Shown here in pieces: positions 1 through 12,785 of a DNA stretch of 64,000 nt (positions are counted from its first letter, which is position 1; every line of letters starts with the position of its first letter). The stretch lies in NCBI GenBank assembly GCA_949130485.1, contig OX422183.1, forward strand, positions 21,445,202 to 21,509,201, given 5' to 3'. The DNA comes from Agelas oroides (lineage: Eukaryota; Porifera; Demospongiae; Agelasida; Agelasidae). The notes beneath the pieces were generated by a model. The model searched no databases. It was not told the origin of the DNA and saw only the letters and a program-made list of their open reading frames with translations. Made by a program: the position numbers and the translations under genes.

Positions 1-904
1 ATATCAGTGTCCAAAGTTCAAGTTGTTGCAAGAGTGGAAACTGTTTTGGTATACATCACCACACCTCTTTCCAAAGTAATTTTCACCTTTCCCTCATGGT
101 TATTGGGTGGGTGGCTGGGGGGGGGGGGGCAGTGTTTTTTCCACAAATGTTTTATGTGATTCAGCATTTTCATATGTACTGGTTGCCAACCTTCTACAAG
201 TTGAGAGTGACAGTGTAGTTTAGGGTAGGACATATGAGTCGAACAACAAACTGTATCAGATACAAGTATATAGTCAGTAATGGTATTTTGGTCCAAATCT
301 GACTTCAGAACATGGGTAACAAGCCAACTTGCATGCAATTTTTATATATAGACCATTAAATATGTATTCAGTGTTTATATAAGACTTTTGAAAATACTGA
401 CCAATCCCAAAATTGAACATTGGTGAGAAAAATTGGTAAGAATTTCTGACACTGAAGTAAAATCTGCATGAACATGCTAAAATTTGAGTAGCAATTAATC
501 TAGTGCACATGTATGTTGTGCATGGCAGGATGGCCTTCTTTATATGTACTCCTGTTTCCCGTTCCCATTTCCCGTTCCCATTCCCATCCCGTTTCCCGTT
601 CCCGTCCCGTTTCCCATTCCCTGCTTTTCCAGTTGCCCCAATTATTCTAGTGCACATGTATGTTGTGCATGGCACATGTAGCTTATTACCAAAGATGGCC
701 TTCTTTATATAGTAATCAAAGCATGCAGGCCTAGGAACAAGCTAAGCTAGTTAAAAAGCTGTGCAATTTCATCAGACTGACAAACTCACAAACAGACAAA
801 TCAATTGCCTAACCCCCTTCATGCATGGCATGCACAGTAAGTATCCTATGAAGGTTCAATGAACACACTAGGGAAGTGGTTGCATGATGTTCCATTTTAT
901 CCAG
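1..904. other. Intergenic or intronic DNA with no gene seen
   Basis: I see no supported exon. The stretch holds a G run at about 117-129 and a degenerate CCCGTT/CCCATT simple repeat at 556-627. Two copies of a short segment beginning CTAGTGCACATGTATG, at 499-544 and 647-710, bracket that repeat. It may be an intron of the receptor gene whose first visible exon starts at 905. Confidence 0.5.
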
Positions 905-3900
905 GAGCCTGTAACCGTATCTGAGAATTGTCTCAATGGACGGAACATCAGACCTGTCTATGAACTCTCTTATAACACTTACTGTGGTACTCCCATTGCT
1001 ACCTGTGTTGTGGATGGGACGGAATGCAGTGATGGGGTATGTCGTCATGAGTTACAGAGCAACACTGCAGACAGTAGATGTCAGCCTCCAGTGTCTCAGT
1101 TCAGTGGTGAAGGTGTGACTGTGTCTGTGACTGCCAGAAATATAGTGGGGAGAAGCAGCCCTGCTGTATCAAGGAACATCAGTGAGTTCTTTCATTCATT
1201 CAGTAGTCATGATTCAAGTACGTACCATACAATTATGAGTTTTGTTTCAATTGCAATGCTCTCCCCTCACAGGTGGCACAAGTGTTCTCTGGGTTCATGT
1301 TGACACCACTAATCCAAGCAATGTCTTCGTAGAGTGCACACTAAACCAGCCAGGTTACAACTGCACCGTTGACTATGGTACAGACCCATCCTACACCAGC
1401 CTAGTCTACAGGGACACTTCCTCCACCCTGGATCAGATGGCCGCCATCACCCTCTCTCAGGAGCTCAGAGGAGACACCACCTACTACTACATTGTGTCTG
1501 CAGAGAGCAGCTCCCAGTGTGTGAGGATCCAAGGGAGATTCCAAACCGGTACATACTTGTCAACATGTGGGCCTGTGTTATGTCTGCAGAGAGCAACTCC
1601 CAGTGTGTGAGGGTGCAGGGGAGATTCCAAACCGATACATAGTTGTCAACATGTGGGCCTGTGTTGCAAGAAAATAATGATTTAACAAATGCAAGTATCT
1701 GTACCTAATGTTTGTCCAACCAACCCGCACAAACTTGAAGGCCATATAAGGGTTGTCCAATTTTTGATCCAAGATTTCACTAGGAGGGCTCTCGGAAGGC
1801 AGCTATCGTCAAAAAGGGGGGTGAAGGCAAGTCCCCGTCAAAGCATACGTTTGGGAAAACTACTGTGAATCGCTCACCAATAGATCATGAATAAGTGTGC
1901 CATTATGGTGACAAAGACAAGAAAGTACCTAGACAGTAATGCCTCGTTTACAAGCGTAACTGCTGCAACCAAATCATTAGGCCTAGGATTTAGCAACAAT
2001 GGAAAACGGCCGAAAAAGTAATTTGAGAGCATAGTAATTTGCTGGTAATGGGGTGCATGGGGATGAAGGGGGAAAGATGTGTGTGTAATGCGCACGCTTT
2101 GCGTGGTAATACTGCCGGACCATCTCAAATTTGCTTCCTACGGGCCTGCTCACACTCATAATTTAAAAATGTGAGTGTATGAGCCTCACACATGTAGCGT
2201 AACTGTGAGAACTCCTCAGTGGTAACTCAAGTGTGAGTGAGCCTCACACTCATAATGCAACTGTGAGTTAGCCTCACAGATAACATCTTAGCCCTAGCTC
2301 AGCCTTACGGAACCGACTATATACCCCTAGGCATACCATTACTATAGCAAAGCACACGCCATAACTAGCGTAAACATGCTGGGATAAGTACGCCACTACT
2401 AAGAGAAGGACGATCTGCAAGAAAGTGCCACACTACAGACCCGAATGTACAATGAATCTTCAGTACAGGAACGCCTACCATCAAACAACAAGCCTCCCAG
2501 ACACCCCACCAAGACGAGATGACAGCTGGAGTCCTACATTGGTTTGCCCATCCCCCTAGTTAATATTATGGTAACTCCACCCATTGAGCCCACCTCCAGT
2601 CTGTCTAATAATTTGAATATTCATAGCACTGTGATTGCCAACCAAGAGCTGAGCTCCTCAAAGTAAGCCTTAGGTGGGTAGTGGTCCGACCCTTTCTGTA
2701 GTAGGCCACGGGTCATGAGTTCAAAGGGACTGAAACCCGTGGTCATGCGATGACCGGAAAGGGCACTCCCCTGAAGACCAATGTTTTTCGAGCATATCTC
2801 CCAAAAACAATAACTCACGTTGCCATAACTGCACCACCCATTTAAGTCAGAAATGCCCATCCCCATATCCCATTCTGTTTTAACTTCACACTATATGTAT
2901 GTGCAAAAAAATTTTTTTTCATTTTACATAATGAGGATCGATGTGCCAGCCGGTGTTGGTGCTCCCCCACAAGGCACACAATTCACAATGGTAACTCAAG
3001 TGTGAGTGAGCAGACCAATGTTTTTTGAGCATATCTCCCAAAAAACAATAACTCACTTTGCCATAAATGCCACACCCATTCGAATCATAAATGCCTGACC
3101 CATTTAAGCCATAAATGCCCTACCCATTTAAGCCATGAATGCCCCATCTCCATATCCCATTATGTTTTAACTTCCTAATTATGCATGTGCAGAATATTTT
3201 CACATAATGTATATGAACATCGATGTGCCAGCCAGTGTTGGTGCTCCCCCACTCGACACACAGCCACATTTATAAGAAGATCGAACAGAGCCGCAGCATT
3301 CAGATGTCATGTGTATGTACTTCTCAACTGAGGATGGACAAACTTCAACCTAAGTTTGCATAGCCTCCACTTTCAGTATTGTAATCATCAAAGGCTTCAC
3401 TTCACAGTGAACCTCTTGCCTAGAGCAGTATAGTATCATCTAGAAGCAAAACTACTTGTAAAGCTTGTCTAACTTAGTCTTTATAGGCAATGCTGCTCAT
3501 GTAGTTTGTCTTCCACTCCACTGCCCAAGGGTCCAAGTGGTAAGAGCATCTGACTAGTATTTAGAAGGTTTTGGGCCTGAATCCTAGAATTCGAATAATA
3601 CAGAATTTATGAAAAAGGAATTGTACAAAGTGATTAGCAAATCACCAGATAGTCATAACAAAACAAAACTTGTCTACCAGTTGGAAAGCTAGTATATCTG
3701 CATAAATCTTTTTTTTTTACATCTTGAGGGATAAAAAATTATGCAAGTGTGTCTACTGCCTACAGCATAATAGCCATTCTAATTTGCTCTATAATTTTGT
3801 CAGGGAATCTTTTTACCAGTTCGAGATTTGAACTTAGGAAACCAGAAATAGTGATATAGCCATGTGAGAATTATGACTTAAAAGTGTGCAGTGTGCATTT

Positions 3901-5143
3901 TGCAAAGTGTATTTCTTCTGCTTGACCGTTGTACCCCAGGGTGTTTGTTGACTGACCTGACTCCAAGTGGTGCAGTCAGACAGTGTGCAGACAGAGGATA
4001 TGCAAACACACTGCCCATTCCCAGCGGTGTGGTCTGCTACAACAGAACTACTGCAGGGTCAGAGGCAGTCTACATCTGTGATGATGGCTTTCAACAGAAT
4101 GGTGCAGCAACAAGGGTGTGCCAGAGTGGTGGTGTATGGAATGGCAGTATACCTCAGTGCTTACCAAATCAAGATGGACAAGATGGTATAATGTCTTTTG
4201 TGCTTGTTTGTTGTCATTCAGGGACAAACTGCAGCCTCATGCAGGCCAGTGAAAGGAGGGAAGAGTTACTAAGCTATTTGCAACAACAAAGATTCGTTTC
4301 AAATCTGTTCCCTATTCTGATCTCCCTTAAATATTTTGGAAGCATATGACGTGCATAGCACATAGTCATTGCTGTAATACAAACGTCATTGTGTGTCTAT
4401 GTGCAGTTAATTTCTCTCCTACAGCTGCTGTGGGCTCCCTTAGCACAGGTGTTGCTGTGGGTATTACAGCCGTGGTCACTGGTACTCTTTCGCTTCTTGT
4501 TGGATTCCTGGCCGGAGTTATCATGTTCTACTGTATCAGCAACCACCGATCACCGAGTAGCAGCTTTAAGCCAGAGCCATCATCTCACCAACAGCAGCAG
4601 GCAGTATCATCTTCCAACCCTGTGCAGCAAACCAGTCCTGAGTATGAGGAGGTGATTGAAATGAGAAAGAACAGTTCCTACGGTGAATTCAAAAAACTTG
4701 AAAAGAGAGCAATTATAAGCAAGCACGAACCCCAGAGTTCTGAGCCTGAATCATCCCCCCAACAACAGCAGCAGACCAGTGCAGAGCATGAGGAGGTGAT
4801 AGAAATGAGAAAGAACAGTTCCTACGGTGAATTCAAAAAACTTGAAAAGAGAGCAATTATAAGCAAGCACGAACCCCAGAGTTCTGAGCCTGAGTCATCC
4901 CCCCAACAACAGCAGCAGACCAGTGCAGAGCATGAGGAGGTGATTGAAATGAGAAAGAACAGTTCCTACGGTGAATTCAAAAAACTTGAAAAAAGAGCAA
5001 TTATAAGCAAGCACGAACCCCAGAGTTCTGAGCCTGAGTCATCCCCCCAACAACAGCAGCAGACCAGTGCAGAGCATGAGGAGCCTAACACCAGCAAGGA
5101 CAGGAAGATAGATCTGGGAGCAAATGCAGCCTATCAATGCTGA
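905..5143 (+). CDS. FN3-like/Sushi single-pass receptor, 3' part (four exons)
   Basis: Four exons join into one frame of 505 codons plus stop: 905-1181, 1273-1548, 3940-4185 and 4425-5143. All have AG acceptors and the first three have GT donors; the internal junctions are all phase 1, as expected of shuffled extracellular modules. Exon 1 is a cysteine-containing FN3-like module ending in VTARNIVGRSSPA. Exon 2 is a second extracellular module (VECTLNQPGYNCTV, DTTYYYIVSAES). Exon 3 is a Sushi/CCP domain with the expected Cys spacing, a YICDDGF motif and a final W-x4-P-x-C. Exon 4 gives a transmembrane helix (AVGITAVVTGTLSLLVGFLA) and a cytoplasmic tail with a 48-residue repeat. The protein should sit in the plasma membrane with ligand modules outside. 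The 5' end and signal peptide are not in the window. The exon joins are inferred from splice sites and reading frame. The ligand is unknown. Confidence 0.8.
1495..1664 (+). repeat. 86-bp tandem duplication across an exon end and splice donor
   Basis: The segment beginning TGTCTGCAGAGAGCA at 1495 is repeated at 1581, a period of 86 bp. The unit contains the end of the second receptor exon and its donor. In the first unit the exon ends CAAACCG followed by GTACAT. In the second unit the same place reads ATACAT, so the duplicate donor is lost. The unit is not a multiple of three. Confidence 0.85.
1708..2155. mobile_element. Truncated copy of the element at 44944-45477
   Basis: This intronic segment aligns in the same orientation with 44985-45477. 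Shared blocks include CAACCAACYCGCACAAA near the left, GTTTGGGAAAACT in the middle and CAAATTTGCTTCCTA at the right end. The left terminus is missing here. It has no coding capacity that I can see. Confidence 0.7.
2776..3262. repeat. Tandem duplication of about 240 bp in a receptor intron
   Basis: Two adjacent diverged copies begin GACCAATGTTTTT(C/T)GAGC, at about 2776 and 3012. Both run through CATATCCCAT and GATGTGCCAGCC to a GTGCTCCCCCAC block near 2967 and 3249. The second copy is longer because a short ACCCATTTAAGCCAT unit is repeated inside it. No coding signal is visible. Confidence 0.7.
3525..3590 (+). repeat. Degenerate tRNA-like sequence (SINE head or pseudo-tRNA)
   Basis: The segment resembles a tRNA gene: an A-box-like stretch (GTCCAAGTGGTAAGAGC) is followed by a GACTAGTA anticodon-loop-like stretch and a B-box-like GGCCTGAATCCT. 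The B box departs from the GGTTCGANTCC consensus and I could not build a proper acceptor stem. I read it as a tRNA-derived repeat remnant, not a functional gene. Confidence 0.45.
4646..5077 (+). repeat. Three in-frame 144-bp repeats encoding the receptor tail
   Basis: Units start at 4646, 4790 and 4934; a partial fourth starts at 5078 with only GAG-GAG. Each encodes 48 residues: EEVIEMRKNSSYGEF, a basic KKLEKR stretch, an acidic/serine stretch and a polyglutamine run. The copies are almost identical in nucleotide sequence, which implies recent expansion or gene conversion. Each unit has one tyrosine in SSYGEF. The first is also preceded by PEYEEV, giving two tyrosines spaced roughly like an ITAM. 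The later units have EHEEV instead. Confidence 0.95.
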
Positions 5144-7156
5144 TTGGCTGTGATAAGTTGGTCATAGTTATTTATACATTGTACATACGAAACTTGTGTG
5201 AAAAACCAGAGGTTCACTGTTATTTGTATAGGATTTTGATATCCGTAGCAACAATTAGACCATTATCTCACAATAATTTCATGCATAGCTGATAGAACTT
5301 GCCTGACAATCTCTTGTCTGTGAGTAGTACTACAGCCTTTCTTTGTTTAAGGGAGTGCCGTTTTTTGTTACCAACTCAATTGAGAGTTGCGTGCTTTGTT
5401 AACCAAGCCAAGAACTTCTCAGCAGCATGCTGGCAGAAAACAGTTACCTATAGTAGGTTCAACCATTATAATTCTACACACATAATTATCTCCTAACTTC
5501 AACAACAAGTGTCACAAGGGGCGCAAGCAGCTTTCTTGGAGAACCACAGTGCCACGTCAAAACAGAATATATAATGGCTAGTATGCATGCAAGACCCTTG
5601 ACAAGATAACAAAGGTACCTTACAACCATTATAATTCTACACACAGTTATAACTCCTGACTTCAACAACCCGAATAACTATCAGTACCAGACATGTGGAG
5701 GAGTGAAAGTTCACCTATATGGTTACCTCTCTTTGCTGTCTGAGAGAGAATTCTCCAATGGAGGGGACTATAGTGCTGCTAGTCATTGTTATGTAACACC
5801 TGTATTCCAGCACCTGCATTCATTTCCTTATTTGGCAACATACTAAACATGGCTGTACTGAAAATTTTCTGACTTATATGCTACAGAGTAGCATCATCTC
5901 ATATGTGCTAGTGCCCCTTACAACTGCTGCATTAGGGGCATAGCTACAGAGTGAACACAATGCATGAGAGATTTTTTTTACCAGTAGCTACTTGTTAACC
6001 TCCACTAAAAGAGCATCTACAAATCAGCCTCATTCCTAGGCCTTCAGTTTTTGAGCACTTGCAGTTTCTGTATACTCCTAGCAATAAAAAATCTGGGCAT
6101 GGGGAAGGCCTGGGAACAAGACATTAAAATCACTTCCCCATATAATGTTATGCTTAAGTCCAAATTCTCAGAGAGCTGTTTTTGCATGTGAGAGTCTATG
6201 TGCTCGACTGTAGCCTGGGACATCTTTTCTGCTATATACTGCACGAGCTCTTCAGTCATACTGGTGTGTAGCTACACATTTCACAAGAAGTATTTCCAGA
6301 GTGCAGAAATCTGGTTTTATCATTCATTCCAGTATGGCTTGCATATACACAGTTCACCAGACCCCTATTGCAAGTATGTCTGGCTCACAAAATTACAAGA
6401 GAATGGTGGACCAGCCACCCATAGGATGTATTGTCCATATTTGCTGTATGATGTGGAGCTTGTTAGAGCTATTGGTGGCAGTGAGACTGTCACCAAGATC
6501 ATATTATGGTTGCAGTAGCCTTTGCCACATACTTACTGTACAGTGTGTGGCAAGCTGGTTAGGAGCCTGGCCGGGCATGAGGCTATAGGGGAACATCTCC
6601 ACTATAGATGTCGAGATCACAATCACTACATGGTTGCATTGCTGCCCAGTCTAATGTTGTGTATGTATCTAGTAACAGGTACATGCAGGTTCAGCATTGG
6701 CAATGTAAGGGACGAGGCTTATGCCCACCTCCCCATCTACTGCGTATATACCATGTTTGATAATTCAGTACCTCGTGAGTGCTAGCAGCTAGAGCTCTGA
6801 TTTTAGCTGAGTGCAGTGTACAAGGTGGAGGTTGTGGCAGTGCACAGCCATCAGTGGAATGGGATAATTATGTCATGGTGAGGATTTCCCCAGCCTTTAA
6901 TTTTTCCCCTCCCCTTTTTTCATCCCTCCTCCCTCCTCCCTCTTCCCTCCTTCCAATAGAGGAGATTAAAGCAAGTTAGCGGAGGAAGATATTAAGAGGG
7001 TGCGCCAAACTGGGCGTGCCGTGAGGGTGCCTGCGCGTGCGTGCGCAGGTGGTTCATACATGTATGCGTATGTGTCTGAACTTGCGAAGAAACAGTGTTT
7101 TTGCAAGTGTTGGTTTCTGACTCAACTTCTCTTTTTCTTTGAGAACATGAAGCAAA
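5144..7156. other. Intergenic region with short repeats and no recognised gene
   Basis: After the receptor stop codon I see no supported exon. A segment beginning ACCATTATAATTCTACACAC occurs twice in direct orientation (about 5462-5506 and 5627-5671). A minus-strand ORF at 6044-6259 has acidic, helical-looking composition, but no family match and no neighbouring exon. A pyrimidine-rich stretch (about 6900-6955) and a CpG-rich patch (about 7000-7050) precede the tubulin exon and may belong to its promoter. Confidence 0.5.
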
Positions 7157-8841
<1,685 letters not shown>

Positions 8842-8880
8842 TGTCTGAAATAAAAAAAACATGTCAATCATTGGGAAATC

Positions 8881-9026
8881 ATAGGCGTAGGAACCGGGGG
8901 GGGGGGGGGGGGGGGGGGCACCAGGGGCATATGCCCCCCCCCCAAGTTTTCATAAATTGTTAAATAAATTGCTCACTACTCTATGTGTAGTTTCAAACTG
9001 TGCCCCCCCCCCCCCCCCCCCCAATC
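8881..9026. mobile_element. Small GC-run element inserted in the left arm
   Basis: The right arm lacks this segment, so it is a later insertion into the left one. It begins ATAGGCGTAGGAACC, continues with a G run (about 8897-8918), a C run (about 8934-8943) and another C run (about 9002-9022). The start resembles the GGCGTAG ends of the 5-bp-duplication elements elsewhere in the window, but no complete right terminus is visible. Confidence 0.55.
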
Positions 9027-9049
9027 AAATATGCATGCATGTTCGTAAT

Positions 9050-10986
9050 GCTTTACAAATTGTAATACTTAATCAATTGGTCCAAAGGCTTCCCATGACC
9101 TGGCCTGCCATCCATGTTTACGGTATGATTGTGTGTAACTATATATGCTATGTGACGTGGGAAATGCACTGTTATGTTGCCAATCAGATTGGCAGCTTCC
9201 ACTGCATAGTTCTTCCATCCAGCGTCTACTAGTCGTGGTAGCCACAGCTTCCAATGTCGCATGATATGAACACCGTCTTCCCACCTTATTGCGTTCCTCT
9301 GATCAATGTAAAGATGTGTGTAGGAAAGCCCTGTGCAGGTTGTGGATGGGATCTGTACATGATGTGGGAAACAAAGCAGTCACAGCAGATATCTTTTCCA
9401 ACCGCTCCAAATGTGAAGCATGTGCAACAAGGTCATTTGGAGATTTCACTTTCAGAATGGTTCATATAGCTGCCATGAGGTGACCTTTGAAAGTGTGAAC
9501 CACAAATTAATCTCCAGTGTTGATTGCTTTAACATCATTGTCCACCTGCAGGCACTGCATGTACTCTGTCAGATTGCAAAGAGAGCCAATCTGCACTGGA
9601 GACCCCCAGAATATGATGAACACAACTCGGTGACACTCCCAGACAAAGTGAAAGTCCCAGTAATAGATGCTAAAGGTAAAAGTGAATGTCACACATGAAC
9701 GTAGTTGTTGTTACCTGGCACTTCATTTGCCCACGTCAAACAATCCTTTGTTGTGTGTTCTGCTTTTCTCTGTTTTCTTGACAACGATTATTCTTGCAAG
9801 TTAGTTGATCTCCAACCACAATTAACCAGTGTTGTTTTAGTTAACTAAAACTAAAATGCCTTTTAGTAAGGCATAAAACCTTTTAGTAATTGAAACTAAA
9901 ACTAAAATTGATGCTGCCTAAGTCCGTTAATTAAAAATTACAACTAAACTAATTTGAAATCACCCAAAAATGGTAGTTAACTAAAACTAAAAGTACCAAT
10001 ACTAACCCTTTTTAGATTTAGTAATTAAAACTAAAACTAAACTAACATAATCTGTAGCCTAATTAAACCAAAACTAAACTACTAGTCCGAACATTAAACT
10101 AAAACAACACTACATTAAAAATAGTAAGTTAACTGTGGGCTTATGTGCATATTAGGTAGTACTTGCATTGATGGGTTGAGGCTGTGTGAGTGCCTATGTA
10201 CTTAAGTACAGTACTTGGACACAGGTTCACAGCTTATGTACTGAGCAGTATAAACATTGTCATACAGTGTAGGTAGGGTAGCCACTAATATTGTTGATTA
10301 CCTCATGTTTTCCTGTCAGTTCAGCATCAACCAGTAGCTGTTTCTGGATGTCAATGGTTTCTACCTTGTACTTTTCATCTTTGAAAAGTGGTATTACTGT
10401 TGACTTACTACAGGGTGTGGGCTACTTTATGAGGGTATAAGTGGCTGTAGATGTTTGAGAGATTTGAACTCAGTAACTAGAAATTGCATGATGTAACATA
10501 TTCCTCTTAGTCTGATTTCCTCTCCATCTGCAGCATTAGGGAGGATGTCACTTACGGAAAGCGTGTCATGGTTTCTAAGTGGAGCTATGTCAGTCCAGTC
10601 AACTCCCAGTCTGGGAGGTTGTTGATGGCGACAATTTAGCATGCTGTCAAATTCAGCATTGTTGAGTGCCAATCTATAACAGGTATGCAGTAATTAATTT
10701 ATTGCTACATGGTACTCGCTTTTACATTCCAATCTAACTCCATACCTTAATTGTCGCTCATGCGAACTGCCTTGTGTATGTCGAGATTGTCATACATCCA
10801 TATCCACTTCCCTGACTTAACAACCTCCAAGTACCTGGCTTCTGAACTTAACTGCCTCAAATATGCCCAGGTTTGGACATATGACATAGCTACAAATGCC
10901 CACAAAGAGAAGAACGGGGATTGAGCAACGTGCCACATCATATGTATCATCCCAATCAGCACAGGCACTGTTGCAACCTGGACCAA
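9050..10986 (-). pseudogene. DUF6589-like transposon protein, decayed C-terminal part
   Basis: Fragments read leftward in order. At 10986-10747 lies WAYLRQLSSEARYLEVV followed by WIWMYDNLDIHKAVRMSDN. At 10672-10427 lies VDWTDIAPLRNHDTLSVSD with IMQFLVTEFKSLKHLQPL. At about 9670-9507 lies DFHFVWECHRVVF with FWGSPVQIGSLCNL and MQCLQVDNDVK. Similarity decays leftward to about 9050. Stops and frameshifts separate the pieces, and an ACTAAAA-rich element (9831-10112) interrupts them. The family assignment comes from recalled motifs. The role of this domain in transposition is not something I can state. Confidence 0.6.
9831..10112. mobile_element. ACTAAAA-rich miniature inverted-repeat element
   Basis: The ends are AGTGTTGTTTTAGTTAA and TTAAACTAAAACAACACT in inverse orientation. 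The interior is built of ACTAAAACTAAAA-like units. Related pieces occur at 21002-21066 (inside a methyltransferase fragment) and near 39206. It separates two coding fragments of the DUF6589-like element. Confidence 0.7.
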
Positions 10987-11008
10987 GCAGTTTGTATTAC
11001 GAGTATGA

Positions 11009-12380
11009 ATGCTTGAGGCAAGAGTCTGCGAGCTGGAACAGTCGATAGTACATACTCATGACCCATGTTCACTGCAAGTGGAAGAAATTGTGCAGAATGA
11101 AACAACTGTACTCCATGGACCAGACACTCCAGCACAACTCGACAATTTTTCGCTTGCTGCTCTTACGGATGAACTTTGCACCTCTGCACCTGATCTGTTT
11201 TCTCTGCATTGCTTGGCTGATTCCCAGCATAATGCAGCTTCTTCCTCAGAAGTAACTGGTGAGCAGCGCAAGGTAGTCATATCCCTCTGCACCCTCCTTA
11301 ATGCTCGGTCGCAATGAGTCAAGGGGTTACAGCTTCTCATCAGCTTCATGCGCATGGCATGGGAGACTAGTAAACAGGTAAGTAAGAACATAAGTACAAC
11401 AAATTATGGAACATTTAGCAGAGCAGATGCATATTGTGTATGAACGTGCTGTTACACACATTCAGGCAATGACAACTCTGAACCATGCCCAACTCATTCT
11501 GATTATGCATTTGGAAATGCTTTCTTAATCAACAGGCCTACTTGAGGAGGAGCAATCGCATCACTAGCAACTGCACAATGCTCAGAGCATCTTGCCTCAT
11601 GCTGGAAATAAGGAATTTAGATGTTATGAGGCGAAAATAGAGGAAAGTGAAAAAGGCCGGCAGCCACCAGGAGTCAAACTCAGGAATTTTCCAGTCGACC
11701 CCTAATGGAGTTCTGACAGCACATACTGAGTGGCTGCCGGGTGTGCGACTGAAGCATTCAGTACCGTACCACCTGTGCAGTGCATATAGAGGATTGTGAG
11801 GGTTGGTGGTTGTCCAGTTGCCTTAGCTCAGTGGCGGCTCAAGCCAGAGGTGTCCTGGGTTCGACTCCCAGCAGCTGCCGGCCTTTTTCACTTCCCTCTA
11901 TTTTCGCCTCATAACATCTAAATTCGTTTATAAGCTGCACAATGTTGTACTTATCATCAATACAAGTACTACTTAGTATGCACATAAGCCCACAGTTAAT
12001 CTAATATTTTTTAATGTAGGTTACTTGTGGTTGGAGATCGACTAACTTGCAAGAATATTCGTTGTCAAGAAAATGGAGAGAAGCAGAACACACAACAAAG
12101 GATTGTTTGAGGTGGGCAAATGAAGTGCCAGGTAACAAAAACTATGTTGATATGTGACATTCAGTTTTACCTTTAGCATCTATTACTGTTGTCTCAGACG
12201 ACTTTCACTTCGTCTCACCATATTCTGGGGGTCTCCAGTGCAGATTGGCTCTCTTAGCAATCTGAGGGAGTACATGCAGTGCCTGCAGGTGGACAATGAT
12301 GTTAAAACATTCAACATTGGAGATAAATTTGTGGTTCACACTTTCAACTCATGGCAGCTGTATGTTCCATTCTGAAAGTG
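11009..12380 (+). pseudogene. DUF6589-like transposon protein, second decayed copy
   Basis: The copy reads rightward. 11009-11315 opens with MLEARVCELEQSI and runs to VVISLCTLLNARSQ, then a TGA, after which the frame continues VKGLQLLISFMRMAWETSKQ to a GTAAGT donor near 11380. After the element at 11614-11927, a piece at about 12025-12110 reads VVGDRLTCKNIRCQE before a frameshift. 12220-12375 reads FWGSPVQIGSLSNL, MQCLQVDNDVKTFNIGD and FVVHTFNS. The order matches the left copy, which supplies the middle part missing here. Confidence 0.6.
11614..11927. mobile_element. Miniature element with about 50-bp inverted ends and tRNA-like boxes
   Basis: The inverted ends contain TTATGAGGCGAAAATAGAGG and GGCCGGCAGC on the left, with the inverse on the right. 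Just inside the right end lie an A-box-like TTAGCTCAGTGG (11823-11834) and a perfect B-box-like GGTTCGACTCC (11858-11868), only 23 bp apart. A second copy is at 23279-23452. Both share the upstream block TGCTCAGAGCATCTTGCCTC, so the mobile unit may start near 11579. Confidence 0.75.
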
Positions 12381-12676
12381 AAATCTCCAAAGGACCCTGT
12401 TGCACATGCTTCAAGTTGGAGTTGGTTGGAAAAGACATCTGCTCTGATTGTAACTGAAGCTTTGTTCCCCGTATCATGTACAGATCCCATCCACATTTCC
12501 TACATCACATAGCATAATAATATAGTTACGCACAACCGTACCATAAACATGGATGGCAGGCCAGGGAAGCCTTTGGACCAATTGATTGAGCATTACAATT
12601 TGTAAATAATAAAGCATTACGAACATGCATACATGCACATTTCCAATGATTGACATGTTTTTAATTTCATACAAGA

Positions 12677-12785
12677 TTGTTGGAAAAGAAGATGAAAATG
12701 TCAGTGCCAAAAATTTATCACTGCCCAGTTCATTCAAGTGCATGGAAAGAAAATATCTGGAGTCATACTTGCTTGCCAATGTTTA
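12677..12785 (+). pseudogene. 3' remnant of a KIX-domain exon
   Basis: This short segment matches the minus-strand sequence at 49940-50035, starting GTTGGAAAAGA(A/G)GATG and running through CCTGCCCAGTTCAT or its variant. That sequence lies just downstream of the KIX-like exon at 49939-50208. Here the upstream KIX part is cut off by the transposon pair ending at 12676. It marks the outer end of the left arm of the inverted duplication. Confidence 0.65.

Larger units (their letters stand above)
8842..12676. mobile_element. Inverted pair of decayed DUF6589-like transposon copies
   Basis: The ends are inverted copies: TGAAAT, an A-rich stretch and CATGTCAATCATTGG on the left match CCAATGATTGACATG on the right. 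About 0.8 kb of each flank (8842-9830 and 12000-12676) is an inverted repeat. The left copy reads leftward and the right copy rightward. Both carry pieces of a protein that I relate, from recalled motifs, to the transposon-borne domain DUF6589 (YDNLDIH, GDRLTCKNIR, FWGSPVQIGSL). Other small elements have inserted into both copies. The right boundary interrupts a KIX-type exon. The superfamily is not established. Confidence 0.7.

Noticed and set aside
3525-3590. Possible functional tRNA gene
   Set aside because: The B box is degenerate and I could not pair an acceptor stem; a repeat remnant is more likely.
6044-6259. Minus-strand ORF with helical, acidic composition
   Set aside because: No family match, no splice partners and overlapping ORFs of similar length on the other strand; left as unassigned.
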